From contig JAFGKP010000150.1 of assembly GCA_016928455.1 (NCBI GenBank), positions 1-10,630 on the forward strand: a stretch of DNA of 10,630 nt. Reading direction: 5' to 3'. Origin of the DNA: Methanomicrobia archaeon (lineage in GTDB: Archaea; Halobacteriota; Syntropharchaeia; Alkanophagales; Methanospirareceae). Under the pieces are notes generated by a model. The model did no database searches and had not been told where the DNA came from. It worked only from the letters and a program-made list of their open reading frames with translations. The position numbers were made by a program, and so were the translations under genes. Shown piece after piece: positions 1 to 5,864 of the stretch (position 1 is its first letter; the number at the start of each line of letters is the position of its first letter).

Positions 1-672
1 GATTTGCTGCCCTGGAATGCGCAGCACGCTTTGCGACGGATCATGGAGCGGAGCAACAGAACCTGCCGGTTCATCTTCGCTACCACAAAGCCTGCGAGCA
101 TCATTCCTGCCGTACGGTCACGCTGCCTGAATCTGCACTTCCGCTCTCTCGAACAAACGGGTGCGCTGGATCAGCTACTCCAGGTGCTCGCCGATCGGGC
201 GGGATTGGTCATTACCACGCAGGGTCTGGCGACCCTATGCGATTACGCACGGGGCGATGCGCGTGCAGCCATACTGATTCTGGAAGCCGCGTCGGTACGA
301 TCCGCACCGGAAACGCCCGTAACCATCGATGCGAACCAGATAACAGCGGTTGCAGAGAACGTGTTTTTCCAGCGCCAGCAAGCCGAAGAATTGCTCGAGT
401 CAGCGCTACGCGGTCGTTACAAGGATGCGCGGGCGCGGTTGGAATTCCTGATGCGTGTAGAGCGCGTGGGTGGCCGGGAGCTGCTCCTCGAGCTTCATGA
501 GGCGGTACGACGGAAGCTGCAGCGCGAGATGACCCCTGCTGACAAGAACCGCTATGCGCGTGTCATCGTGCACGATGCTGAAGCGGACCTCAAACTCTGC
601 ACCGCGCTTCATCCGCTGATACCGCTCGATGAGCTGTTAGCGACTATTACCTTTCGCGCGAATAACGACTGA
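1..672 (+). CDS. Replication factor C small subunit paralog, C-terminal part (5' truncated by window edge)
   Basis: Clamp-loader AAA+ ATPase subunit that helps load the PCNA sliding clamp at primer ends. The reading frame is open at base 1, so the true start, Walker A and most of Walker B lie outside the window; the TTG at 4 is not a start. The visible part opens with NAQHALRRIMER, which in RFC subunits directly follows the DEAD box. Next come a sensor-1 strand FIFATTKP (nt 70-93), the SRC arginine-finger motif in VRSRC (nt 118-126), and the lid segment with GDARAAILILEAA (from nt 253; family form GDxRxAINxLQ). A helical collar domain runs to the TGA. Sensor 1 reads ATT where canonical RfcS has SCN, as in bacterial DnaX and, as I recall, in second RfcS paralogs of Methanosarcina and haloarchaea. 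It is therefore more likely an RfcS2-type paralog than the main small subunit. The family is certain, the paralog class is inference. Confidence 0.88.
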   Translation, partial: DLLPWNAQHALRRIMERSNRTCRFIFATTKPASIIPAVRSRCLNLHFRSLEQTGALDQLLQVLADRAGLVITTQGLATLCDYARGDARAAILILEAASVRSAPETPVTIDANQITAVAENVFFQRQQAEELLESALRGRYKDARARLEFLMRVERVGGRELLLELHEAVRRKLQREMTPADKNRYARVIVHDAEADLKLCTALHPLIPLDELLATITFRANND

Positions 673-688
673 CTGAGCCCGCGTTCTA

Positions 689-763
689 TCACTCCAGCCG
701 AATCGCCGGTATCCACCCATCGTGCCGCTTGCCGTTGATGTCCACGAACTCCTCGCTCCTCAT
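689..763 (-). CDS. Possible 24-residue small protein downstream of the M24 peptidase
   Basis: A short ORF on the same strand as the peptidase gene begins 23 bases after its TAA. It has a good Shine-Dalgarno, GGAGGG at 767-772, just upstream of an ATG and ends in TGA. The peptide begins MRSEEFVDINGK and ends GWIPAIRLE. It is hydrophilic, with no membrane segment and no cysteines, and its codons resemble those of neighbouring genes. It would be translated from the peptidase transcript. I recognise no family, and an ORF this short can arise by chance. The ribosome binding site, spacing and codon choice are the only support. Confidence 0.3.
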   Translation of the reverse strand: MRSEEFVDINGKRHDGWIPAIRLE

Positions 764-786
764 TATCCCTCCGCTTCCGAGTCAGA

Positions 787-1935
787 TTAGAGCACGAGCT
801 GCTTCGCGAACGTTGTCAGGTTCTCACCGCCGTTCTGGTGCACGAGCACCAGATCCTCGAGTCGAACGCCGCCGATGTTGGGCTCGTACAGGCCAGGCTC
901 GATGGTGATCACATTCCCCTTCTGCAGAACGTACTCATTATCACTGACGCTGGGGTTCTCATGCACATTGAGCCCGACACCGTGGCCGGTAGAATGAATA
1001 AACCCGCTTTTAGCTCCTGTTCGGATCGTGCCATATCCGCGCTCCTCAAAGAGATCGCAGACGGCGAAATGGACGTCTCTACAGAGTATGCCCGCTTTGA
1101 CGAGTGCCAGCGCGGCGTTCTGGGCAGCCAGCACCGCGTCGTACATCGCAGCGATCTCTGGACTGGGCTCGCCATAAACGACTGTTCTGGTCATATCAGC
1201 GAAATAGCGTTCCGTCTTCAAGCGCGGGAAAATATCGATGATTATCGGCTCATCTGATAAGAGTGGACCGTGACCGGAATAGTGTGGATCCGCAGCCCGT
1301 TTCCCGCAGGATACGATCGGCAGGTCGCCGTTGGAACTGCAGCCTGCATCGAGCAGCGCATGTTCGATGATCGCCCTGACCCGTTCTGCAGTAAGAACCT
1401 TGCCGTTATACCACAAGTGGCAATCCCTTTCGATCCTGGCTTGTTTGATGGTCGCCAGCGCCTGTTCCAGTGCGAACTCGCACGCGCGTTGCGCTTTTGT
1501 GATGTACTGCACTTCCTGATCAGTTTTGATCTCGCGCTGTTTCGTTACCAGCATCTCCTCTACGGGAACCACGTCTATCCCGTTCATCCGCAATGCCTCG
1601 GCGGTACCGAGATAGAACGTTCTTGGTACCTCCACGGCCGTCACACCCTCATCTCTGAGGAGCTTTATCACGACCTCATCTAATTTGAGATTCGTACCGT
1701 AATCGAGCGAAGACCGAACGTCGTGCACTCTCGACTCTTTTCTCGCACGCTCATACTCCATGTGTGAGACGACGAGCACCTCTTTCCGGACTGGCTCCTG
1801 CGGGATAGCGAGATAGATGAAGGGATCGCCCGCGAGAAAGCGCGTGGCATAGTACATGTCAGCATTCCGCAAGCTCTCACTGAGGAGTAATAGCGGCTTT
1901 TGCGTTGCATCACGAGGCGCTGCTTCATCGGCCAT
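787..1935 (-). CDS. M24 family metallopeptidase (Xaa-Pro aminopeptidase/dipeptidase-like)
   Basis: Cytoplasmic dimetal peptidase of the pita-bread fold, probably cleaving Xaa-Pro bonds in peptide turnover. The 382 residues match the usual length of archaeal PepQ/aminopeptidase P-like proteins. An N-terminal creatinase-like domain (about 1-135) is followed by the catalytic domain. All five metal ligands are visible: D234 (IIIDIFP), D247 (FADMTRT), H318 (STGHGVGL), E346 (TIEPGLY) and E360 (VRLED). H218 (ADPHYSGH) fits the usual substrate-binding histidine, so the enzyme should be active. The ATG at 1935 is the first start after a TATA-like box (1963-1971 on this strand), which leaves a very short or absent leader and no obvious Shine-Dalgarno. 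It diverges from the DUF2117 gene and converges with the RFC gene. Substrate class (aminopeptidase or dipeptidase) cannot be told from sequence alone. Confidence 0.93.
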   Translation of the reverse strand: MADEAAPRDATQKPLLLLSESLRNADMYYATRFLAGDPFIYLAIPQEPVRKEVLVVSHMEYERARKESRVHDVRSSLDYGTNLKLDEVVIKLLRDEGVTAVEVPRTFYLGTAEALRMNGIDVVPVEEMLVTKQREIKTDQEVQYITKAQRACEFALEQALATIKQARIERDCHLWYNGKVLTAERVRAIIEHALLDAGCSSNGDLPIVSCGKRAADPHYSGHGPLLSDEPIIIDIFPRLKTERYFADMTRTVVYGEPSPEIAAMYDAVLAAQNAALALVKAGILCRDVHFAVCDLFEERGYGTIRTGAKSGFIHSTGHGVGLNVHENPSVSDNEYVLQKGNVITIEPGLYEPNIGGVRLEDLVLVHQNGGENLTTFAKQLVL

Positions 1936-1962
1936 TGCTCTCGGTTGTGGTTTAACCTCGCA

Positions 1963-1971
1963 GGATATAAA
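1963..1971 (-). promoter_or_regulatory. TATA box of the M24 peptidase gene
   Basis: On the minus strand this reads TTTATATCC, a good archaeal box A. Its centre is about 32 bases before the ATG at 1935. Transcription should start about 25 bases downstream, giving a leader of only a few bases, which agrees with the lack of a ribosome binding site. No clear BRE purine stretch precedes it. Confidence 0.55.
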
Positions 1972-2051
1972 GGAAAGAAGAAGAGGGGCGTGGACGCGTG
2001 TTTTCGTCGAACGCTCGCGCCTACGAACCGGTAAGACGAAGCCGTGAAATT

Positions 2052-2065
2052 AAGCTTTTTAGTAA
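2052..2065 (+). promoter_or_regulatory. Possible promoter of the DUF2117 gene
   Basis: AAGCTTTTTAGTAA lies about 35-45 bases before the ATG at 2097 and is preceded by GTGAAAT, a BRE-like purine/A stretch. It would give a nearly leaderless message, consistent with no Shine-Dalgarno before that ATG. A second AT-rich stretch, ATTTATAA at 2081-2088, looks more TATA-like. It is too close to the start, because transcription from it would begin inside the gene. Confidence 0.35.
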
Positions 2066-2096
2066 AACAGACAGAGTGATATTTATAACGAACCCC

Positions 2097-3311
2097 ATGA
2101 CGCGCCTCGGGTTGCTCGTGCACGGACCAGAAGCGGTAGATGAAGGTGAGGTGGAACGAGCAGTTGAGACCTTGAAAGGGCATGGATTTGAGCTTGAAGC
2201 GGCACTGGGTGGAATTACGGGTAAAACGGCCGTTATCGACGCGGGGTTACAACATGAAATCGATATCACCAGGGATCTGCGCCCCTCTGAAGTGCTCGGC
2301 GATTTCCTGAGCCGCGGCATCGACTTCGTCATACTGGTCAATCATGCGAAGACCGAGGAGAGCGGCCTCAGGCTGGGGGAAGGCATTCTGGGGAATTTCG
2401 CGCGAACCGGGAGGCGGCCCGAAGCACTCTCGTTCGTGCAGCTGGAATACTGTAACCAGCGGTGCATTCGGTGGCTGCTCAAGCCAGGCGATATGGACGT
2501 GTACCGAGAGTTGCGTGAGCTATTCAGTGCGTTCACCGAGCTCGTGCCCCCGAAGCCGGAATCGCACTACAGAAGGTCTGCAGGCCTCGAATACCGTGAG
2601 ATACAGGGAGTGCAGCCCGGGGAGAAGATCGTGCTCGACGGCGTTATCATCGGAACAGTCTCGCCCGAGTGCCGCAATAGCTGCGTAACGCTGATTGCGA
2701 AGGAGGGCAAACTGGTGGGGCTCGAAGGGGGCGTCTTGATCGAGCACAACCTCGCGAAGTTACCACCGGTGGATCTGGAGAAGGAGCTCATTAAATCGGC
2801 GTGTGTGATCAGGCGCACAGCGCCGAAACGGGTGGAATACGAGGGGACGTTCGGCAAAGGTAAAGAGAAGCGAAAGAAGAAAGCCTGCATCCTCTACACG
2901 GTCGAGAAGCTGTTTCCGAAGCTTGAGGAGCCGGATGCGGCTGTTGCAATCGTGGTAACCGTCGGAGACGATACGACGAGCATCGCGGGCGATATTTTGA
3001 AGCGTTTTGGCGTTCGCTTGATCGGACTCACAGATGGCGATGCAGATGGTCTGATCATGGGCATCGAGCGCGGCGATCTGGAGGAGTACACCAACTTTCT
3101 CCCGAAGGGCTCGATGATCATCCGATTACAGCCGGAGACCGATGACATGATCGGGGAGCGGGTGAAAGCGGCCATTTTTAATGGGCGTGATGAGCTCGAA
3201 TTGAGCGGCGAGGTTGACCAGCAATTTGAGATGATAAAACGGCGGATACTCGAGCTCGCGGGTGAAAAACTCGTCGGCGTATTGTGTTCGGAGCCCCGGG
3301 ATACCGAGTGA
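2097..3311 (+). CDS. DUF2117 family protein, function unknown
   Basis: A 404-residue soluble protein matching DUF2117, as I recall it. The N-terminal LLVHGPEAVDEG (6-17) and GGITGKTAVIDAG (38-50) and the C-terminal VTVGDDTTSIAGDIL (287-301) with GLTDGDADG (310-318) are characteristic. The family is known mainly from methanogens and relatives and has no established function. The glycine- and aspartate-rich C-terminal motifs suggest a nucleotide- or metal-binding fold, but that is inference. I chose the ATG at 2097 because homologs begin at this point (xxLGxxVHGPE). The frame stays open upstream to 1998, but that extension reads like non-coding sequence and runs through the promoter. Oddities are two Cys-x3-Cys pairs (C119/C123, C192/C196) and a strongly basic stretch around 253-263 (GKGKEKRKKK). 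It diverges from the M24 gene. The CBS gene downstream has its own promoter. Confidence 0.85.
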   Translation: MTRLGLLVHGPEAVDEGEVERAVETLKGHGFELEAALGGITGKTAVIDAGLQHEIDITRDLRPSEVLGDFLSRGIDFVILVNHAKTEESGLRLGEGILGNFARTGRRPEALSFVQLEYCNQRCIRWLLKPGDMDVYRELRELFSAFTELVPPKPESHYRRSAGLEYREIQGVQPGEKIVLDGVIIGTVSPECRNSCVTLIAKEGKLVGLEGGVLIEHNLAKLPPVDLEKELIKSACVIRRTAPKRVEYEGTFGKGKEKRKKKACILYTVEKLFPKLEEPDAAVAIVVTVGDDTTSIAGDILKRFGVRLIGLTDGDADGLIMGIERGDLEEYTNFLPKGSMIIRLQPETDDMIGERVKAAIFNGRDELELSGEVDQQFEMIKRRILELAGEKLVGVLCSEPRDTE

Positions 3312-3364
3312 AAAGCGAAATGTATATAGACGAGCATCGCTTAGTATGATTAGGGGGAGGAAAA
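3312..3364 (+). promoter_or_regulatory. Promoter and Shine-Dalgarno of the first CBS gene
   Basis: GCGAAA (3315-3320) is a textbook archaeal BRE and directly abuts a TATA box, TGTATATAGA (3321-3330). Start of transcription is expected near 3350. A very strong Shine-Dalgarno, TAGGGGGAGG (3351-3360), sits four bases before the ATG at 3365 and fixes that start over the in-frame ATG at 3377. Confidence 0.7.
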
Positions 3365-3778
3365 ATGGCAGTCGAGATGTTAGAGGTTGGAGACGTGATG
3401 ACCCCGAATGTCATTACAGAAGATGAAGAGGTCCCGGTCACCAAACTCTCGAAGGAGATGGAGCTCGGGAACATCGGGAGTGTCGTGATAACCAGGGCGG
3501 GCAAGCCTGTTGGCATTGTTACTGATCGTGATATCGCGCTCAAAGTCTGTGCTCTGAAACGGAATCCGGCAGAGGTGCGAGCGGGGGAGATCATGTCCTC
3601 GCCGCTGCTCACTATTGAGCGGGACACGTCGTTGGAACGCGCGTGCGAGATAATCGCAGAGAAGGGTGTGCGCAGGTTGCCGGTGATCGATGGTAATGAA
3701 CTTGTCGGGATTGTGAGCGTGCGGAACATATTGACCAGAAGCCCGACCTACGTGCATAAATTATATCCCTCGATATGA
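3365..3778 (+). CDS. Tandem CBS-domain protein (paralog 1)
   Basis: A 137-residue stand-alone Bateman module: two CBS domains (about 6-62 and 72-132) and nothing else. Such modules usually bind adenine nucleotides (AMP, ATP, SAM) and regulate a partner protein. Visible marks are the paired openers VGDVMTPNVIT and AGEIMSSPLLTI, and the ribose/phosphate-contact motifs GIVTDRD and GIVSVRN (family pattern G-h-x-[TS]-x-x-[DN]). In the second motif the usual Asp is Asn. A good promoter and ribosome binding site of its own make it a separately transcribed gene. The next gene is a paralog about half identical, sharing the run IGSVVITRAGKPVGI, so this is a tandem duplication. The partner and ligand are unknown. 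No HTH, kinase or transporter domain is attached. Confidence 0.92.
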   Translation: MAVEMLEVGDVMTPNVITEDEEVPVTKLSKEMELGNIGSVVITRAGKPVGIVTDRDIALKVCALKRNPAEVRAGEIMSSPLLTIERDTSLERACEIIAEKGVRRLPVIDGNELVGIVSVRNILTRSPTYVHKLYPSI

Positions 3779-3839
3779 GGACGGGCGGGATGCGGTGCGG
3801 GCTCAACGTATCGAACCAGCGGAACCTGTCGTGTGGTGG

Positions 3840-3859
3840 CGTACAGATACGTATGTACG
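3840..3859. repeat. Imperfect inverted repeat upstream of the second CBS gene
   Basis: CGTAC-AG-ATACGTAT-GTACG: a perfect 8-bp palindrome (3847-3854) flanked by CGTAC and GTACG arms, with a two-base bulge on the left. It lies about 20 bp upstream of the TTTTTAG promoter element of the second CBS gene, a reasonable position for an activator or repressor site. I saw no second copy in the window. A regulatory role is inference. Confidence 0.4.
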
Positions 3860-3878
3860 TGAGCCTGAAGCAGACCTA

Positions 3879-3913
3879 CTTTTTAGCTGGAGACCTATAT
3901 ACTAGGGGGTGAG
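3879..3913 (+). promoter_or_regulatory. Promoter elements and Shine-Dalgarno of the second CBS gene
   Basis: Two candidate boxes are visible: CTTTTTAGC (3879-3887), and CTATATACTAG (3895-3904), which touches the ribosome binding site. Use of the first would start the message near 3908. Use of the second would start it at about the ATG and make it leaderless, wasting the Shine-Dalgarno GGGGGTGAG (3905-3913), which ends eight bases before the ATG at 3922. The first box is therefore the better candidate. The TAGGGGG core is shared with the paralog's ribosome binding site. Confidence 0.5.
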
Positions 3914-3921
3914 CAAGAAGT

Positions 3922-4314
3922 ATGAACGTTCGGGATATAATGAGCCGTCCTATCATTACGGAGGACGAAGAGACCGTTGTCAGGAAGATAGCGGAGGATA
4001 TGGAGGAGTTGGGTATCGGGAGTGTGGTGATTACCAGAGCGGGAAAACCGGTGGGGATTATTACGGAACGAGATATCGCGTTGAAGACGTTACTGAAGAA
4101 TAAACGTGCCAGCGAGGTGAAAGCGAAGGAGATCATGTCCGCCCCGTTGACCACCATTGAGCCTGACCTCTCGGTCGATGAAGCCTGTAAACTCGCAGCC
4201 AGGCGGCGGATAAAACGCCTGCCGGTGGTTGAGAACGATCGCGCGGTAGGAATCGTCAGTATTCGGGATCTCTTAACGCGGAAACCGGAGTACGTTAGGG
4301 AGTTCTACTTCTAA
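3922..4314 (+). CDS. Tandem CBS-domain protein (paralog 2)
   Basis: A 130-residue protein made only of two CBS domains (about 1-57 and 67-128), a probable nucleotide-sensing regulatory module. MNVRDIMSRPIIT and AKEIMSAPLTTIE open the domains, and GIITERD and GIVSIRD are the ribose/phosphate motifs, both with Asp. By eye about 69 of 129 aligned residues match the upstream paralog, the highest match being in the first domain. Differences concentrate in the linker (KNKRASEVKAK against KRNPAEVRAG) and in the second domain. Unlike paralog 1 it lacks the short N-terminal extension. The 143-bp gap between the two genes carries its own promoter and an inverted repeat, so the copies may be regulated separately. 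The gene converges on the small hypothetical gene with a 29-bp gap. Confidence 0.92.
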   Translation: MNVRDIMSRPIITEDEETVVRKIAEDMEELGIGSVVITRAGKPVGIITERDIALKTLLKNKRASEVKAKEIMSAPLTTIEPDLSVDEACKLAARRRIKRLPVVENDRAVGIVSIRDLLTRKPEYVREFYF

Positions 4315-4337
4315 TCTCACCTGAGCTATCCGGCCAT

Positions 4338-4361
4338 CTCTGATCAGAGCAGCCCCTGCTC
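4338..4361. repeat. Overlapping palindromes at convergent gene ends
   Basis: A perfect 12-bp palindrome, CTCTGATCAGAG (4338-4349), spans the stop codon of the minus-strand gene. It overlaps a second hairpin, GAGCAG-CCC-CTGCTC (4347-4361), inside that gene's last codons. Both lie just past the end of the second CBS gene and could help end transcription from either side. No T-run follows, so an intrinsic terminator is not shown. Confidence 0.3.
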
Positions 4362-4697
4362 TTGCAGTGTTTCGGTGATATGTGCGCACGCCGTGGTCGC
4401 GCTCGTTACGGCACTGCCCAGCATCGCCTGAGCATTCTCGAAGTCCCCTCGCTCGAACATCTGCTGTACCAGCTTGAGCTTCTCAGCTACCGCTTTAAAT
4501 TCCCCCCTACTCGAGACACGGATGGCCAGCGCAATCTCCATGGCTATCGCGTCGAGGAATGTGCGGAGCACTTTCTTCGCACCGTCTAATTCCGGCCCTT
4601 TCAACGCTTCCACCACCGGAAAGAGCATCCCGCCAACAAGCAGCATAGCTTTTATCCGCTCTGCAAATTGGTAATTCATAATCGCCTCTTTCGTCAT
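4344..4697 (-). CDS. Small helical protein of unknown function
   Basis: A 117-residue protein I do not recognise. It has no signal peptide. One moderately hydrophobic stretch near the N-terminus (MLLVGGMLFPVV) and otherwise amphipathic, Ala/Glu/Lys-rich sequence with few Gly or Pro suggest an all-helical bundle, perhaps four helices. The segment KLVQQMFERGDFENAQAML resembles a TPR/PUFD-like helical hairpin, but I would not assign a family. I chose the ATG at 4697 because AGGTGA (4703-4708) lies five bases before it. A GTG at 4706 in the same frame would add three residues but overlaps that ribosome binding site. A third start at 4667 is less supported. Its promoter lies in the short region shared with purA. 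Opposite-strand frames here are shadows. Confidence 0.7.
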   Translation of the reverse strand: MTKEAIMNYQFAERIKAMLLVGGMLFPVVEALKGPELDGAKKVLRTFLDAIAMEIALAIRVSSRGEFKAVAEKLKLVQQMFERGDFENAQAMLGSAVTSATTACAHITETLQEQGLL

Positions 4698-4745
4698 GAT
4701 CGTCACCTAGAAACCTTTTTGTTACTCAGTATTAAAGGGATAGGC
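4698..4745. promoter_or_regulatory. Compact divergent promoter region between the small gene and purA
   Basis: Only 48 bp separate the two start codons. For the minus-strand gene, TTTAATA (revcomp of 4730-4736) lies about 35 bases before its ATG, with Shine-Dalgarno AGGTGA at 4703-4708. For purA, CTTTTTGT (4715-4722) lies about 27 bases before the ATG at 4746, which would give a leaderless message; alternatively AAAGGGATAGG (4734-4744) could act as ribosome binding site. The two boxes are within 10 bp of each other, so the promoters should compete. Confidence 0.45.
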
Positions 4746-5747
4746 ATGCCAGCAACAATTTTAGTCGGTGGTTTTTTTGGTGATGAGGGTAAAGGGAAGA
4801 TCATCTCATATCTTGCCACGCATGACAAGCCGGAGATCGTTGCTCGCGGTGGCGTCGGACCCAATGCGGGGCATACGGTCATTGTGAAAGGTAAACGATA
4901 CGCGTTACGGATGACACCGTCGGGATTTGTGCAGGAGGGCGCACGGATTCTTATCGGTGCCGGTGTCCTGGTTGATCCGCGCGTGCTCATGGAAGAGATC
5001 GAGACGTTGAAGATACGGGACCGTGTCGGCGTGGATCGGCGCTGCGGTATTATCGAGCTGGAGCACATCGACGCGGACCGGAGTGACGCCCACTTGAAAG
5101 GCACCATCGGCTCGACGGGTACTGGCTGCGGCCCCGCGAATGTCGCCCGCGTCTCGCGAAAGGGCAGGCAGGCGAAGGACGTTCCGGAGCTCCAGGCGTT
5201 CCTGACCGACGTGCCGCTTGAGGTGAATACGGCGCTCGATGCGGGTAAGGGCGTGTTGATCGAGGGCACGCAGGGCTTTGGCATCTCCTTACTCTACGGT
5301 ACCTACCCGTTCGTTACCTCGAAAGACACAAGCGCATCACAGATGGCCGCGGATGTTGGCATCGGCCCTACCAGGGTAGACGATGTGGTCATTGTGTTCA
5401 AGTCCTTCCCGACACGGGTGGGCGAAGGGCCGTTCGAGACGCAGATGAGCGAGGAGCGAGCGGCAGAATTGCATATTGAGGAGTACGGCACGGTAACGCA
5501 TCGAAAGCGCCGGATCGGGGCATGGGACGGGAAGATGGCGCGTTATTCAGCGATGATCAATGGCGCGACGATGGTGGCCCTGACCGGGGTCGACAAGTTG
5601 GATCCGACGGTGAAGGGCGCGACGGAACGCAACGAGCTGAGTGCTAAAGTGAATGAGTTCGTCGCTCTGGTGGAGAAGGATGTCGGTGTGCCCGTGAAAT
5701 TGATTTCGACCGGGCCGGAGCTCTCGGAGATCGTGGATCTGCGGTAG
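4746..5747 (+). CDS. purA: Adenylosuccinate synthetase (archaeal short form)
   Basis: Catalyses IMP + L-aspartate + GTP to adenylosuccinate + GDP + phosphate, the first committed step from IMP to AMP, in the cytoplasm. The 333 residues are typical of the archaeal form, about 100 shorter than bacterial PurA. Visible motifs are GGFFGDEGKGK (8-18, with catalytic D13), GGVGPNAGHT (35-44, with H43), GSTGTGCGPA (122-131), EGTQGFG (173-179), TSKDTSAS (191-198), FPTRVGEGPF (221-230), RRIGAWD (255-261) and the guanine-binding TGVDKLD (280-286). No key residue is missing. The ATG at 4746 puts GDEGKGK at the family position. The frame is open upstream to 4668, but that stretch lies in the divergent gene. 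A hairpin with a T-run follows the TAG. Confidence 0.96.
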   Translation: MPATILVGGFFGDEGKGKIISYLATHDKPEIVARGGVGPNAGHTVIVKGKRYALRMTPSGFVQEGARILIGAGVLVDPRVLMEEIETLKIRDRVGVDRRCGIIELEHIDADRSDAHLKGTIGSTGTGCGPANVARVSRKGRQAKDVPELQAFLTDVPLEVNTALDAGKGVLIEGTQGFGISLLYGTYPFVTSKDTSASQMAADVGIGPTRVDDVVIVFKSFPTRVGEGPFETQMSEERAAELHIEEYGTVTHRKRRIGAWDGKMARYSAMINGATMVALTGVDKLDPTVKGATERNELSAKVNEFVALVEKDVGVPVKLISTGPELSEIVDLR

Positions 5748-5779
5748 ATAGAGAACCGAAAACCAGTATTCGGGCGCCA

Positions 5780-5806
5780 GCTGCACCAGGGGTGCAGCAA
5801 GCTTTT
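5780..5806 (+). terminator. Hairpin plus T-run after purA
   Basis: GCTGCACC-AGG-GGTGCAGC (5780-5798) forms a perfect 8-bp stem with a three-base loop. It is followed after four bases by TTTTT (5803-5807), 33 bases past the purA stop. This looks like an intrinsic terminator, and archaeal RNA polymerase terminates on T-runs. The same T-run is the start of the next gene's TATA box. Confidence 0.6.
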
Positions 5807-5811
5807 TATAG
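5802..5811 (+). promoter_or_regulatory. TATA box of the bactofilin-like membrane protein gene
   Basis: CTTTTTATAG is a good box A. Transcription is expected near 5830, giving a leader of about 30 bases. That leader contains the Shine-Dalgarno AAGGTGG (5849-5855), about 10 bases before the ATG at 5865. This rules out the in-frame TTG at 5814 as the start. Confidence 0.6.
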
Positions 5812-5864
5812 CTTTGTGTACAACCGTTCGTTCGGTGCTTAGCGAAAGAAGGTGGCAGCTATCT

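Noticed and set aside
1998..2096. A 33-residue N-terminal extension of the DUF2117 protein
   Set aside because: The extension overlaps the likely promoter, is not like family N-termini, and the conserved LxVHGPE begins right after the ATG at 2097.
3178..3729. A 183-residue minus-strand frame
   Set aside because: It is antisense to the DUF2117 end, the CBS promoter and the CBS gene, has Ser-rich shadow composition and shows no family features.
3800..3840. A GGTTCGAtaC-like T-arm on the minus strand, hinting at a tRNA
   Set aside because: The flanking bases do not pair as a T-stem and no acceptor, D- or anticodon arm is present.
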